A DNA stretch of 64,000 nucleotides, from NCBI GenBank assembly GCA_018398585.1, contig JAGTTD010000003.1, forward strand, positions 6,642,637 through 6,706,636, in the 5' to 3' direction. The notes beneath the pieces are model-generated. The model was not told the origin of the DNA. It ran no database searches and saw only the letters and a list, made by a program, of their open reading frames with translations. Position 1 is the stretch's first letter. Each line of letters starts with the position of its first letter. Positions 30,384 through 44,037 of this stretch are shown in pieces. The stretch comes from Simmondsia chinensis. Its lineage: Eukaryota > Streptophyta > Magnoliopsida > Caryophyllales > Simmondsiaceae. The position numbers and the translations under genes are program-made.

Positions 30384-33300
30384 CTATGGCTGCTGGGCCT
30401 GCATAAAGGTAATATAGATGACAACGTATACCCGGGTCTACATTAGACATATTGATTTCTAATTTTGGACGAATATGGATCTTCTGTTAATCTATGCTTT
30501 AATAATACAGTGTTATATCTCATCCTGTGTTAAATTTTGCCTAGCCTTACGCCTGACCCACAGAATTGACATAAATAAGGTCCACAGATAAGTTCAAGTG
30601 AAGTTTCATCATGAAACTAAGCGTGCTTGGGCGAGAGTAGTACCAGGATGGGTGACCTCCTGAGAAGTCCTCACCCTCAAGTTGGGGCCACTGGGAAACA
30701 GCCTCTCTTCAGAGGGAAAGGCTGCGTACATCCGCCCCCCCCCAGACCCGCGTAAGCGGGAGCCCTTGAGACACTGGGTATGTTCCTTAGATAAGTTCAA
30801 GTGAAGTTCCATCATGAAACTAATTGACATTAGGTTGAATAGCCCACTATATGTCGATCTTTGTCTCTCACAACTTCTATGTGAATTCTTACTACACTTA
30901 CATGTGGAGTTCTTAACATCTTGCAATAGAGAAAAGCTCAACTCTTTTGCATGAAGACACAACAATTAAGTTTGTTCCAGAATTGGCTATAACAAATAGT
31001 GTTGCTGTCCAGGGCCGGTCCTCACAATTTCGAAGCCCATTGCGAATATGGCCCTTCATATATATTAACAATTTTCTTAATAACACAATATCAATACAAC
31101 AAATTATAAAAATTTTAATCATAAAACTTATTAATATTAACAATTGAGACTCTAAAAACTATAATCCCTAAAATATGGAGCCTCTAAAATTTGGGGGCCC
31201 CAAGCACTTCTTGGGTTGTATGGGGTTATGTCCAACATTGTTGTTGTCCATACTATAATAGAAGATCCAGGTCGAATAGACTACACATAAGAGAAAGGGT
31301 GGGTACCTTCTTCAGAAACTTTTTGTGGATGACCAATGCATCTTTGCATGCCTTTTTTGCATCTATACTTCCCGTTACATCGCCCAATATCTGGAGAGAG
31401 AGAGAGAGATCATTAGGTCATGAGTAAAGTCACAAGAGCAATGCTATGATCCATCGTTTTCACCACATTTATTATTATATACTCAAATGAGAAGGAAATT
31501 GTACATATGAACCATTTTCCCAGTCACAACATATATAATATAGAAAACCAAAGTCGCACGACACTTCCTCTCGAAATGGGGGATGTATGGACCAAAGTTG
31601 CAAGAAGAAAAAGCAGGAGCGGAAATTTAAGCGGGAACAGGGGAGTAGGAAGTCATAGAAGCTTGTAAGCATGGATAGAGCACTTATGTTTTGGATATAG
31701 AAGAAAAAATTAATGAAATGTCATCAATTGAGTAGTTAAGGCATAAATATCAAAACAATGTCAATATCAAGCAATAATTAAGAAAATTAAGTGCTCCAAT
31801 GATTAAGATCAAGAATATTGACTCTAACATGTTAGCACAATTCAGTCATTCTCAAAATCGAGCGATATAACTAGCCAACAAATCATCTAATAAGTATCTT
31901 ATTATTAAGATGATTCTACCATTGTTTGAATTGTGTTTCCGTCAAGTTTGATACGCGTTGGAAACACGAATCTGACTTCGAGAAGTTGAACCACAATTCT
32001 GAGAGTGAAACATTAGCATTTTAAGAGTTTCCTGTAACTATCATACAGAGAACAACCAAAAAAGGGAGGGAAAGAGGGGGAGAGAGAAACCTTTACAACA
32101 TCATCGACGCCTTTGGCCTCCCTTAATATAAGCTTGTGCTTGTTCTCAAGAATACTGGCAGCGAGAAAAACAGCAAGAGCACTTTGGTAATCCTTAGAAC
32201 CAGTTTTTAAATTGTTCCTCTCGAACTTGCCATATTTCCTCAGAATCTTGTCATTTAACTCAGGCGGATTATCGCAATTTGTAGTTGAGGTATTCTCATA
32301 GAACAAGAATGTGTTTGGGTTGTATTCCATGGCCCACATCAGCTGAAACAATATCATGTCACTAGGATAAGTTATATCACAGAATAAACAGTCTGTAAAA
32401 CTAAGAGATAGTATGCATCGTAGAATCAAATGCCAGTTCATGGTCGCAATTGTGGTGTCAAAGGTGGATAGGGGGTGTTTCATATTAGGTTTTTTAAGGA
32501 AATATAAGTCGTTTTTAAATGATAAAAAGCATGTTGAAATTAGTTTATTTTACGACCTTTTGATATTTAACATGTAAGAACATATGGCATGTTTCAATAA
32601 ATAAAATGCAATACATCATAAGGAAATTACAAAAGAACCACCTTGTATAAGCCAATCGTGCAATAGATAGGTTGAATCTATCATGTAATAACCCTCACAT
32701 AACTTATTTGATTCCATAACTTATTTGAGGGTTCTCGGACACAACCTCCCTTTGGGGTAAGCACCCTGAAGGGTTAAGGCTGCATACATCTCACCCCCCA
32801 AGACTCTGCATTGGCAGGAGCCCTTGAAGTGCTGGGTTTGTTGTTGTTGTTGTTGTTGTTGTTGTTAAGGTAGATGTGATAGAGTGTGAGTGAGATATCC
32901 ACAGCTGTCAAGAAACAAATTGATCGAAAAGCTTAAGCTAATTGATAAAGATCCATGAATGGTTTCATACTCTAACATGCCTACTCACGCAAATGCCCAT
33001 TGGGTTTGAAACATGAATAATGCACATACCCTCCCATAACTTGTGCATGAAATATGTTAATATTTAGAGTTGGGGTTATTAGGATCTAAACTCGTGACAT
33101 CACGGTCAATAAGGTTCTGCTATCATGTCAAGAAACCAAGTGTCCCAAAAGTTTAACCTAATAGGTGAAGGTCCATGAATAGTTTTATACTCTCACAACA
33201 ACGCCGATGGCTTAATATTTCAGTGCTACTAATTTTCCACTATCTAATGCAATCTTACTCTTGCAGGAAATACTGCATTGGTGTGAACGAAGTCTTACCT

Positions 33301-36300
33301 CCCAAAGGTACAAGGCATCAAAAAATGAGAACTCTCTTCGGAAAAGTACCATCAACATACGAAAAGCAAACAAATACTCCCCTCCATCTAACTCCTCTGC
33401 CAAACAGAACAAGAATAAAACAAAAAAAAATTGTTAAGAATGTCCACTTAGTACATCTCAATAATCTTCTTCAATATCAGTGATTGCAATCATACATGTA
33501 CATTGAAAACTTTGACACTAACCCAAGGTTATCAAAATCAAGATTGTACCTAGTCTAATTATTTTTCTATTAGAATTAGTTATATAGTTAATAGAATTAT
33601 TGTATAAAACTTTAACAAGGACGTACATAAGAAATATATTAAAATATAATATATTATTCACGCAACACATGTCATTCAATGTTTAATGACCATGAGAGTT
33701 ATTGAGATGATATGTTGCTAATCAAGCTTTAGATTAGCGAATCAATGTCACAACTTAAACCAATCTTAATTTGAGTTTCATGAGAGTATATAAATGCTTA
33801 ATTTAACTTCCTTTTATTCCAAGGTAAAAAACTAATTTCTTTTGCAATCATACTTTGAATGTTTGCTTTTTATCTTCTTATTTGTCGGACTTGGTAGGAT
33901 CAATAGAATCATAAAATTACAGCATATGATTCTAGCTTTTAGTCTCACTTAATCTCAATGGCCGTAAGATTATACAAAAATAAGATTCTACTTAAAATCG
34001 AAATCATCAACAATTATAGGATTGTAAAACAATAAGATTCTAAGATTTGAATAGGGAGTCGATAACCATGCACTAATTTGATGGATCTTTCTAAGGCCAT
34101 GTTTGGAGCATGGAACTGGAATTGGGACCCATGATTCCAATTTTGTTGCTTGGTTCACCTTCTAGAATTTGGAATTACAATTCCACTATCCAAATCCATC
34201 AAATTAGATTTTAACTGAAAATCATATTTTCCAATTCCTTAAGGTGGAGGTAAGGAATTGCAATTCATATTAACTCCATTGACTTGGAACTCAAAATGAC
34301 CTCACTTTATTAACCCAAATCCACGATGACTCAAAATCGAAAAACTTAGGCACAACTTAAAATTATCCAACTCGAGTGACTTGAACTTGAAATGGCCAAA
34401 ATTAACTCAAAGTCCGAAGTGATCCAACCTAATTGACCCAAAACTCAAGATGACTCAAATCCAAAAAATGAAACTGAGTGATGTAAACAAGATGAACCGA
34501 AGTGGAAATAATCCTACCAAATTGTCCCAAGACTTAATGTGACCCAAACCCAAAATGACTCGACCAATTTCAAACTCAGCTTAAGATGACTCGAAATTTG
34601 AAATGATACAACCCCTTTGTCCCAAAACAAGATGAATCGAGTTCGAAATGACCTAAATAAATTCAAATCCAATTAGTTCTAGCCTTAATCCCAAAAAGAC
34701 CTAACCCGATTAACTAAAAATCCGAGATAAATTGAACACCAAATGATCCGACGCGATACTCGACCCAATTTGACTCGAAACTCAAATATCTCGAACTCAA
34801 AGTGAATCACTCCGACCATAATAACTCGAAAGCAATGTGAACCGCTCAGCAAAACCCGACCATAGCCGATTGGAAACTCGAAATACTCCAACTTAATTGA
34901 CCAAAAACCCGTGATGCCTTGAATCATTAAGGAATTATAATTCCGACCTCCAATTCCTTCGATGAACCAAACAGTGAAATTCCAATTCCACCAAAATTGG
35001 AATTGGAATAGCAATTTCATAGTTCAATCCAATTTCATGTGCCAAACAGAGCAAGGAAGGGATTTCGCACCAAAGTCTCCTATTCCAGGATCTCTAAGGG
35101 TAGCACAAAACATACACTTCTTCCAATCTAAAGTAAATTTGCATTTGACATCAGGAACTCAAAATAAATAAAATTTCACCCTAAATTTAAAAATATTATG
35201 TTAACCATTTTACGACATTAAATACTAAATATCCACCCTGAACTGTGTAAAAATTCAGCTTCTAAACTTTAGATCAATATAATTTTTTAATTTATGGTCA
35301 AATTTTACTTATTTCTACTACAAAAGGTCAAAGGTGATTAATTTGGTAACATTTATCTTCTGATGTATGGAATACCACAAAAACTTACTTGTCCTACATC
35401 TCCTATCTTACTCCCAAAAATTGCCTTAAATTGTCCTTGTCTGGTCAAATGCCAATTTTCTGACAAAAATTCCCAGCTAAATGGTGCACCAACTGCATTC
35501 AGTTTCTCATTGAAAAAAAAAAAAAAAGCTCTTATTAAGATCGTAGATTTGTCGATAAATACTGGGTTGAGTCATGTTAAGTCCAACCCATATGCTTTAT
35601 TTGTCTTAGTTTTTACTCTTATGACATATACTTGGGAAATGATGGTAAAAAGTAGATTAGATGGAGTGAGAGAGGAGAGAGTGGCTTGAAAACGGGAGGG
35701 AGGCCATGGTAAGGAAAGTGAGAGAAAAAAAAGGGGAAAAAAGAGTGGACAAAAATATAGATTGAGATTGTTGAGTTTTGTTTTCAATGAGAGATTGTAA
35801 TCCAAAATTTTATAGTGAAAGTTTACACCCAATTGGATTGTGATTTTCCCCTCAGTTAAGAGAGGGTTACCACGTAAAAATCTTAAGTGTTTGTTGTCTG
35901 TGTCAATTTTACCATTCCATTTATGCTTTATGTGTGATTTTTCCAACAAATCATAACTCATGTGCATAATAGACACAATCAAACTCTACAACAATCTATG
36001 GAAGAAATACAGTATGTAAATAATAGCAGCACATACCAAGATGTTGGTGAAGTTTAGGATCAACGACTTTGATTATCGCTGAAAGAGTATTCAGCCGGGC
36101 TTGCACTCCAATAGAAGTTGAAGTGGTCTTGAAGTTATCTCTCTTTTCAACATACATGGACGAATGATCAGCAGAAGTTCAGAATTGGGGATGAGTTGAT
36201 TATTGGATAGCAGCTCAAACTATGAAAGGGAAATATCGACATAGAAAACTAATAACTGGACGTCCGAAAGGTAGAAGTTAATTGGAGAGAACATTAATAT

Positions 36301-39300
36301 GCAAGAAAACAATAAAGTAATCGTCTCTGGGAGTACTAATAGGACTGTGCGGGAGAAAATATGATACGCAAGCTAGTATTTTACCACAAAATCAAGACCT
36401 CGTTGGCTTTCCGGGAAAAAAAAGCACAGGGCATTTTCAAACATATGAAAAAGAAAGAAAAAAGAAGCATTAGGCGCTTAATTTTGTAACTGATTAGTTT
36501 ATTTTATTCTTATGCATTCATGTTTCAGGCTTGCTCACTTTAGTTCTCCAAATTTTTCCTTTCTCATCATTTAACATTTTGAAAATCATATAGAACCATA
36601 AAGATAAGGGTTTCTTACAAAAAAACCACATTCAAAAGTAGTTTTAACCACTACAACTTTACAATATTTCAGAAAATCAAGTTTAGAACATACAAAATTT
36701 TTTTAATCCACCACCCATAATAACACCGTTAGTTTCACGTTGAGGCTACACATGTAATTTTACGTTTTCTTACACAAAAAATAGGGAGACAAAAAACACA
36801 TTTGATGTCAGCTCACTTGGTTAAGTAATATACCCTTAAATGGTCTCTATGTACATATTCGAATCCCACTACCAGCTTGTGTGTACAAAGGTTCAAACCT
36901 GTGCATAGAGCCACCTTAGCAATATAATGTTTTACAAACTAAGCTAAAACCAATATATATAATGCTTTTCCCGGGTTTCTATATAACCTAAGCAAAATCA
37001 AAAGTGTGACCCAAACGCAATACTAACTATGTTAATAAGAGTGGTTGATTGAAAATATTTAAAATTGGTTTTCTAAAAAATTAAAAACTTGCGGTAGTTA
37101 AATGAAAAATAATTATTTTTAAATGTGGTTTTTTTTAAAAAAAAATAAAATATCCTAATATTAACGAATAGTGGGCAAAATCATAATAGCACACCAGAAG
37201 CCACAGTGCTTAGACCAGAACATCATCCTAAAAGAAGACCGAGTAACTGACACAGCAGAAACTAGCAAAGAGAGATCCCATGGTAATTTAATATTGGTAA
37301 TACATACCAATCTGCGCATTGCATGTTCGAAGCACCAAAACGCATCTGCTTCATTTTCAAGAAGAATTATCATAGGGGAACAAATATCATTCATCCCTAC
37401 ATGAAAGTGGAAAATAATGCCAAGTTAGTCACTATCAAGTCGAATAGCAAAAGAGTAACCACAACTAAGCCATGTTGATAAAATACATTTTCACATATTA
37501 ACAATGTAAAATGTGCATGCTTGAGTTAAAATTATTTGATTCTTCACATAATTGCCCACCATTGAGAAGAAAGCAAGCAAGTTGCACTGGAACTTTTAAT
37601 TTGTGAAGTTCAGTAATTTGTGCCCCATTCTCGTGCATTTTGAGCACATAATTAACTCTTGAAAGCATTTTGGGCTCACGTGAGACATCCTCATGACAAC
37701 TTGGGGCCCATATGTTAGGCAAAATAACCAAGAATTGGGTTCGATCTAGTTACCAAACAACAAATATGAGAGAAGATGAGAAGGGAAGAGAGAAAGAGAA
37801 ACATTAACATAGAGATTTATGTGGATACCCATCAGGCTAAAGTAGAAAGCTTTTACTAGATCTGGAAATGGAGGCTACAAGCACCCCCATTTGAGGTCAG
37901 TCAAAAAACCCACTTCGAGATCTAGACTTAAATTCAAGACACAATACAACACTGACAATATTTTTTAAAATTTAAGAGGAACAAGAGCCTTAAGCACAAC
38001 AAGAGAATATATTGAGAAATAGAGTACTTCACCTTGAACATAACCAATGTCACTGTCCACCCATGCATACATTGCAAGAACATTCCAGAGCTTTGCCTGA
38101 CTAGCTTCATTCTGATAAAAACCAAGCGGTTGATCCGTCCGAACAACATCCAAACCTATAGCAAGTATTGGACTAACAATGAACAAAAAATCTAAATGAT
38201 GGGAACAAAAAGAAAAAGCTGATTCTGTTTCTGATATGAAAAGATAATAACGATGGCTGGTAGAAAAAAGATTTGAGAAACAAACAAATATCAACTCCGT
38301 TAAAACTAAAACAAATTCTTACTCAACTAGAACAAATTGTTTCTCGCAGGAAAGGCACCTAACGAGCTTCTTTCTTACCTTGTATATTGAAAAACAAAAC
38401 TAGTTCATTGAATGAACCAAGTACAGCAACCAAGGGAAGCACAAATGTTAAGAGACTTGGCCCACCCGGCTAGTATTTAGGCCATACAAATATATGCTCA
38501 ACAAAGCCTGCCCAGGGTGGCTTTTTGCAGACTTTAAAAGTGTATGCTTAGCTCCAAAACCAGGGATCTTTATTTTGACTCCCAATGATTACATCGAGAT
38601 AGCTTATTACTTGGTTGCTTGTTCCTTATCAAGATACAGAACTAAAGCCAAACTGACCACAATTTTAAAAGTATTACTACCATAAGGGAAGCAATTAGGA
38701 GTTAAGCAAAAATAGATTAGCTGAATCATAGTTGAGGACGTGCCAAGTATTTGCTTGTCAAATTGAAATACAGGGCTCTCTACTTTACAGCTCTTTGTTG
38801 GAAAAGATTTACTGGGTGTGGTAGAAGGACAGGAAAATGAAATTTTCAAGAGAGTTGTGCTACTTTCTGTTATTCGGTGTACTTGGGATGCGCACAGTGC
38901 GAGCAACTCAAAAAGGAGAGCCTTTCTATTCAGACATATCTGGAGAAAGTAGTTTTAATGCCGTATCGACAAAACCAAACTGAACCAACCAGTTCGACCA
39001 GGAACAAGACAACTGACCAGCTGGAGTTGCACATGCAACAGGTCAAACCTAGAGGAATTGGCTGAAAACCTGAACTCTAATTGGGCTGTCGCACCCGCAA
39101 TTTGACAAGTAAAAGGGAAGTATACAAAATGTCTATTGAGTCTACAAAATGTACCTATAGATACAAAATCAAGAGCACTAGCATGAACTAGGCCGCTTTT
39201 ACCTCAAAGGACTACAAAATAAATTGTGCTCCCTCAGTCCAGTTACTTGTATAACGTTGGAATGCAGTGACCACCAAACTACAGCAACCCCGACCTGATT

Positions 39301-42300
39301 GGACCTCGTAACCCAGGAACCAGTAGGTCCACACACATGTTTTGGAAACATTGCTTTTGTGGCTTCCCTTTGGTCCATTGTGAATGATATTTTCAGGGAC
39401 TGTCTTTAGGATACTGTGAATGGTATCTTCTACTTTCATAGATGAACATCTGTCTATCTGGTCACAGGATGCTAGATTGATAGAGATTAAGCATGCATAT
39501 GCCTAATCGAGGGGGTTCCTAGGCATCCTTGTGCCTAGGCAGACGGTTGAATAGGCCTGTGCCCAACCAACTAAGTTTCTGTCTACTTAGCTTTAAGCAA
39601 CCCTGTGCCTAAGAAAATAGGAAACAACTAAATATTATTCAGTCATCTAATGATCCGGCTTTAGGCTCTAGTTACATCGTATTTATTAAAAGAAATTAGA
39701 ATCCTATGTGAAAATGAACACCTAAATGGATAATAATAGACTCCTAATATGATAATAACAAAGAAAGCTATTAAAAGTCAAATTATATCCTAAAGTAATC
39801 CTAACTAATAAGACATTCTAAAAGACAGAATTCACAACAATTCAAGTTCACAGTAATGATCTAAAATCTAAGTGTTGATTCATTATCCCTAATCTCAACC
39901 ACAAATACTATATAAGAACCAGAGTAGGTGTTGTTTATATCATCCAACCAAGGCCATAATAAATTTATAGGAGAGGAAGTTCGAGATGGAACTCATACCT
40001 ATTTGGGGCAAAAGATGCTTCCACTGAATCACCTTCTTGTCTGAAGCTGAATCTTTAACATTTTCTTCTTGGCTAGATCGTTCTGCAACTCCACCATTTG
40101 TGGAACCATCTTGTATTGGCTGCCCATCATCAGTTATGATAGGTGTTGTAGTAAACTTGCCACTACCAATCATAGGAACCATCTTTTGACACTCTGCTTT
40201 CCACGCATCATACTGCTCTCTAAGGATATTCACACAGTAGACTAGGTCAATACATATAAGTGCACAAATGCACTTTCGCACATAGTCCCTCACATGCATA
40301 ACATTGAATCATACAAACCCCAAACTTTCAACAGTTTTTTGGTAGGCCACTGACTTCCTACATGCCAATAGGCAACATATAGTTTGCAGGATGTCAAACC
40401 ATGTCATCCAACAACAGAACATTATAAACGGAGTTACCAGGTTGCCACAGAAGATAATGAAGCAGTATATGAGGAATGATGTAGTTCCATACAATGGAAT
40501 ATGATAACATAGTCATAAGATAAAATAAAGATCTCTACCACAAAACATTCAAGTGTTTCCTACCCTCGGGAATGCAGAGGCTTCACCACTCAGCAGGAGT
40601 GCTGGTCATAGGAAAAATAAAATTTGAAATCAAAATGCAGGCCAGCATGCTTAGGTATAAATATAGTCCCTCTATCCTAACTCAAATGAATAGCCATGAT
40701 TTGCAATTTGCTCAACCTGCGGCATTGTCTGATCAGACTTCGGTCATCGAAGGTGCTATTAGGATCATAACAGCCCAACAAGAACTCCCAGACAGCCCCT
40801 CGAATCGAAGGGTGAACACCCTGGAACAGATTCAAAGAGAAACAACATGATAGAAATAAATTTTTGTTACAGAAAAAAATACTACTATGCAATCTGCGAT
40901 GGAAAGCAGCCATATGCAAGAATTTATTATTTGAAATGTCATATCAACTTATACAATTACTTGGTCACATAGAAAACACCATACTTGTATGTTCTCACTC
41001 TAAATCATGTCAAATGGATCAAATAAAACATTAAAAAAAAATGGAAGCAGAAGTATCCAGCTCAAATCAAATTAGCATTCCAAATAAAATAAGAACTAAA
41101 AAAATAAAAAAATCTCCCACAAAAAAATGCTAAAAGGTCTTTGCCTTTATGACTTGGCTTCAATATAAGCTTCAAATACCCAGAAGGGCGCCTAAGAAAA
41201 TAAAAAGGTGCAGCAGAAAAGCTATCTCGTATGCTGCCTTGGCAGGTTTTTTGGTTAAATCAGCACAAAATATCATAAATCAAAAAAGATGTACATTTCT
41301 ACAAAGGGCATACCCCAAGTCACGGTGAAGTAGCAACTACAGAAAGAAAAACTTGTGGTAACTATCATAACATAGCACATATAAGCATGGCTTCTCAGCA
41401 CCAGAAAGGCCAACTTAAGAGCCAAAATGAAGCCCCGGACGCAATAATTAAAATATTCACATGGGACAGAAGAATATAGTGTGTGGCTAGCATGTTATGA
41501 TGGTTACAGCAATCACATGAGCAATTCACAAGCAAAGCACTATCAGTGGAAACCGTAAATCACAACCACTCATTTAAGCATACAAGGTAACAAAATGCCT
41601 TAAACAAGGCATTGATATTCTAAAATTTCTACATGAAGTATTTGTAAAGCATGAGCTGGACATTACATAAGGATATCAACAGAGTAAAGAATGCTCCAGT
41701 TGAAGTGCAAAATGTCAATTGTAATTGACATAACCAACGCCAGTGGAATATAAATGCAGTTCATAGTGTCACAAAAGTAGGGTTTCAAGAACATTACGTA
41801 ACAAGTTGCAGAGATCGCATTGAGTATTTGAGGAAAACACAAGTTGCGTTTAAGGCTTATACTCACAAACAATTAAATGGTTAGTCGTACAATTATTGAT
41901 TTTTATACCTCTTTAATGGTTTTTAACCACATCTATAATTATGTTTCAATAAATTAAATAGTATATGTGATTATGGATGACACTATAAGCACAGTTATGT
42001 AACAACCAATGACACATTGGCTTGCTCAAGATCCATCCCATAATGGCCTTTGCATTATGTAATGACCTTTGTTAAGTACATAGCATGGCCTTATTAACAT
42101 TTAAAGGATTGTTTAATCTGAACTTATCCTAGCAAGAAATGCACTATGTTCAACCACGAAATCCCACAGGACTAAAACTCAACTGGCTTTCATGTGAGTA
42201 TACAGTGACAAAACATTTTTCAGACTACAGAAAGAAGGAATACGGTGCCTGTAAATAAAACCCAGCTCAAATGCAAGGACTTGCAGTAATTTATCAAATA

Positions 42301-43995
42301 GATTAAGCTGGAGCCCCCTAGACAAGCACACAAAACTTAGTACTTTAATCCTAATTTCTTCATGTTCTTGTGTATTGTTTTTCTATTAAACAAGAAAGGC
42401 ACCTCAACCCTTAAAACAAACAAACAAACAAATCTGGACACGGATCAAGAGCTTACTCCACGCTGAATCCGTTTGAGCACTTTTGCAATGTCTAAATGAC
42501 CATCTTCTGTGAATGAAGCATGCCATCGTCTTGCACTAAGAGTTTTTCCAGCCTGCAGAAATGGACACACAATAAGAATGAACTTATTGAGGTTTATGTC
42601 TGCATAAAGAGGGAAAAAATAGATCATCTCTCAGTTCATAGACCACACCAGTATATACTTCTCTAAGTTTCAAAAATAAGTACTTGTAACTATAAGCATG
42701 ACGAATGGCAGAGGAAGCCTGAAAATAAGCTAGTGAAGTACATTATGACCAAGTGGTGATGAGATATGGAGCCACAAAGTAAACTATACAAGTTTTCGCA
42801 AGATGTTAGGAGAACAATCCTTCTATGATGAAAAGATGGATTTAAAAGATTTATTAGCCAATGATAGAAACATCATTAAAGGAAGTCAAAAGTACAGTTC
42901 GCACCCTTAGCTTGAAACGGGGTTTTGGAACATTTTCTTGGCATTCTGGTCTAACCGGATAAAAGGCATCCAATTCTGCCTGTGTAGATATCCTGAAAAA
43001 CATCCCTGCCAATTTCGCAACAAAGCACCCAAATTAACCATAAGACATTGAAGACATTATCAGTGAATAATATCACCTTTTTTATTGTAAGTACAGTGAA
43101 CACATCACCATCCATAGTAAGTCCTAACTTTCAAAAACATAACACCACCCATAAGCCTGGAGATGCTACATTTCCATGAACAATCCTTCTATTAAGAGAC
43201 ATAGAACACTGCACAATTAGCATCCTATAAAACCATTTCTTATTCTATTTAGGTTTTCTTTATAGAAAAGCACCTTGAAAAATGGTCATTTTTCACTTAA
43301 CCACCACAACTTATAACTTTTCAAAAAGACCACCTACAAAAGTATGAACTTTTTCGATCAACTACCTTAAATTACATCTTTAATTGTCCGCTACAAACTA
43401 GTGGGTTTTATATAAATTTTAGAGTACCCATTAAACATGACTTAGTGTACTTAAGTTGGCAAAGCATTTTCCTTCCCCCTACCCCACCAAGGTTTAAATC
43501 CCACCTCTTTTAAACCCCTAGGGGATCAAACCTAGGTGGGGGAGATAGGTCAATGCATTGTTAGTTTGAATAGTTTTAACTCATGCTTCATGTGCACTCA
43601 AAATATAAATAAGGTAAATTAAAATCCACATGGAAATCACATGATATTTAACAGAAATTAACAATGTGATTAAAGTTAGTTGATTGAAAAATTCTTTAAT
43701 TGGTAAAATACATGCTTTTTCAGGCTAGGAGCCCTCGGAAACAACCTCCCTTCAGGGTAGCCCCTGTAGAGGTAAGACTGCTTGCATTACCCCCCCCCCC
43801 CCCCCCCCAACCTCGCCTCGGTAGGAGCATATTAGGCACTGGGTTTGTTGTTACTGTTGTTGTCGTCGTCATCTTTGTTGTTGATTGAAAAATTCTAGAC
43901 TTTTGCAGGTTTCAGAAAAATTAAAAACTTGTAATGGGTAAGTGAAAAATGACCACCTTTAAATTTTTTTTTTTTTTTTTTTTTTTTTTTGGGGG

Positions 43996-44037
<42 letters not shown>

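Noticed and set aside
30609..30965. 118-residue minus frame
   Set aside because: Antisense to the 5S-SINE insertion; cannot be an old gene.
34685..35020. 111-residue minus frame
   Set aside because: Lies within the degenerate repeat interior of element Z; no domain, present only because stops are rare there.
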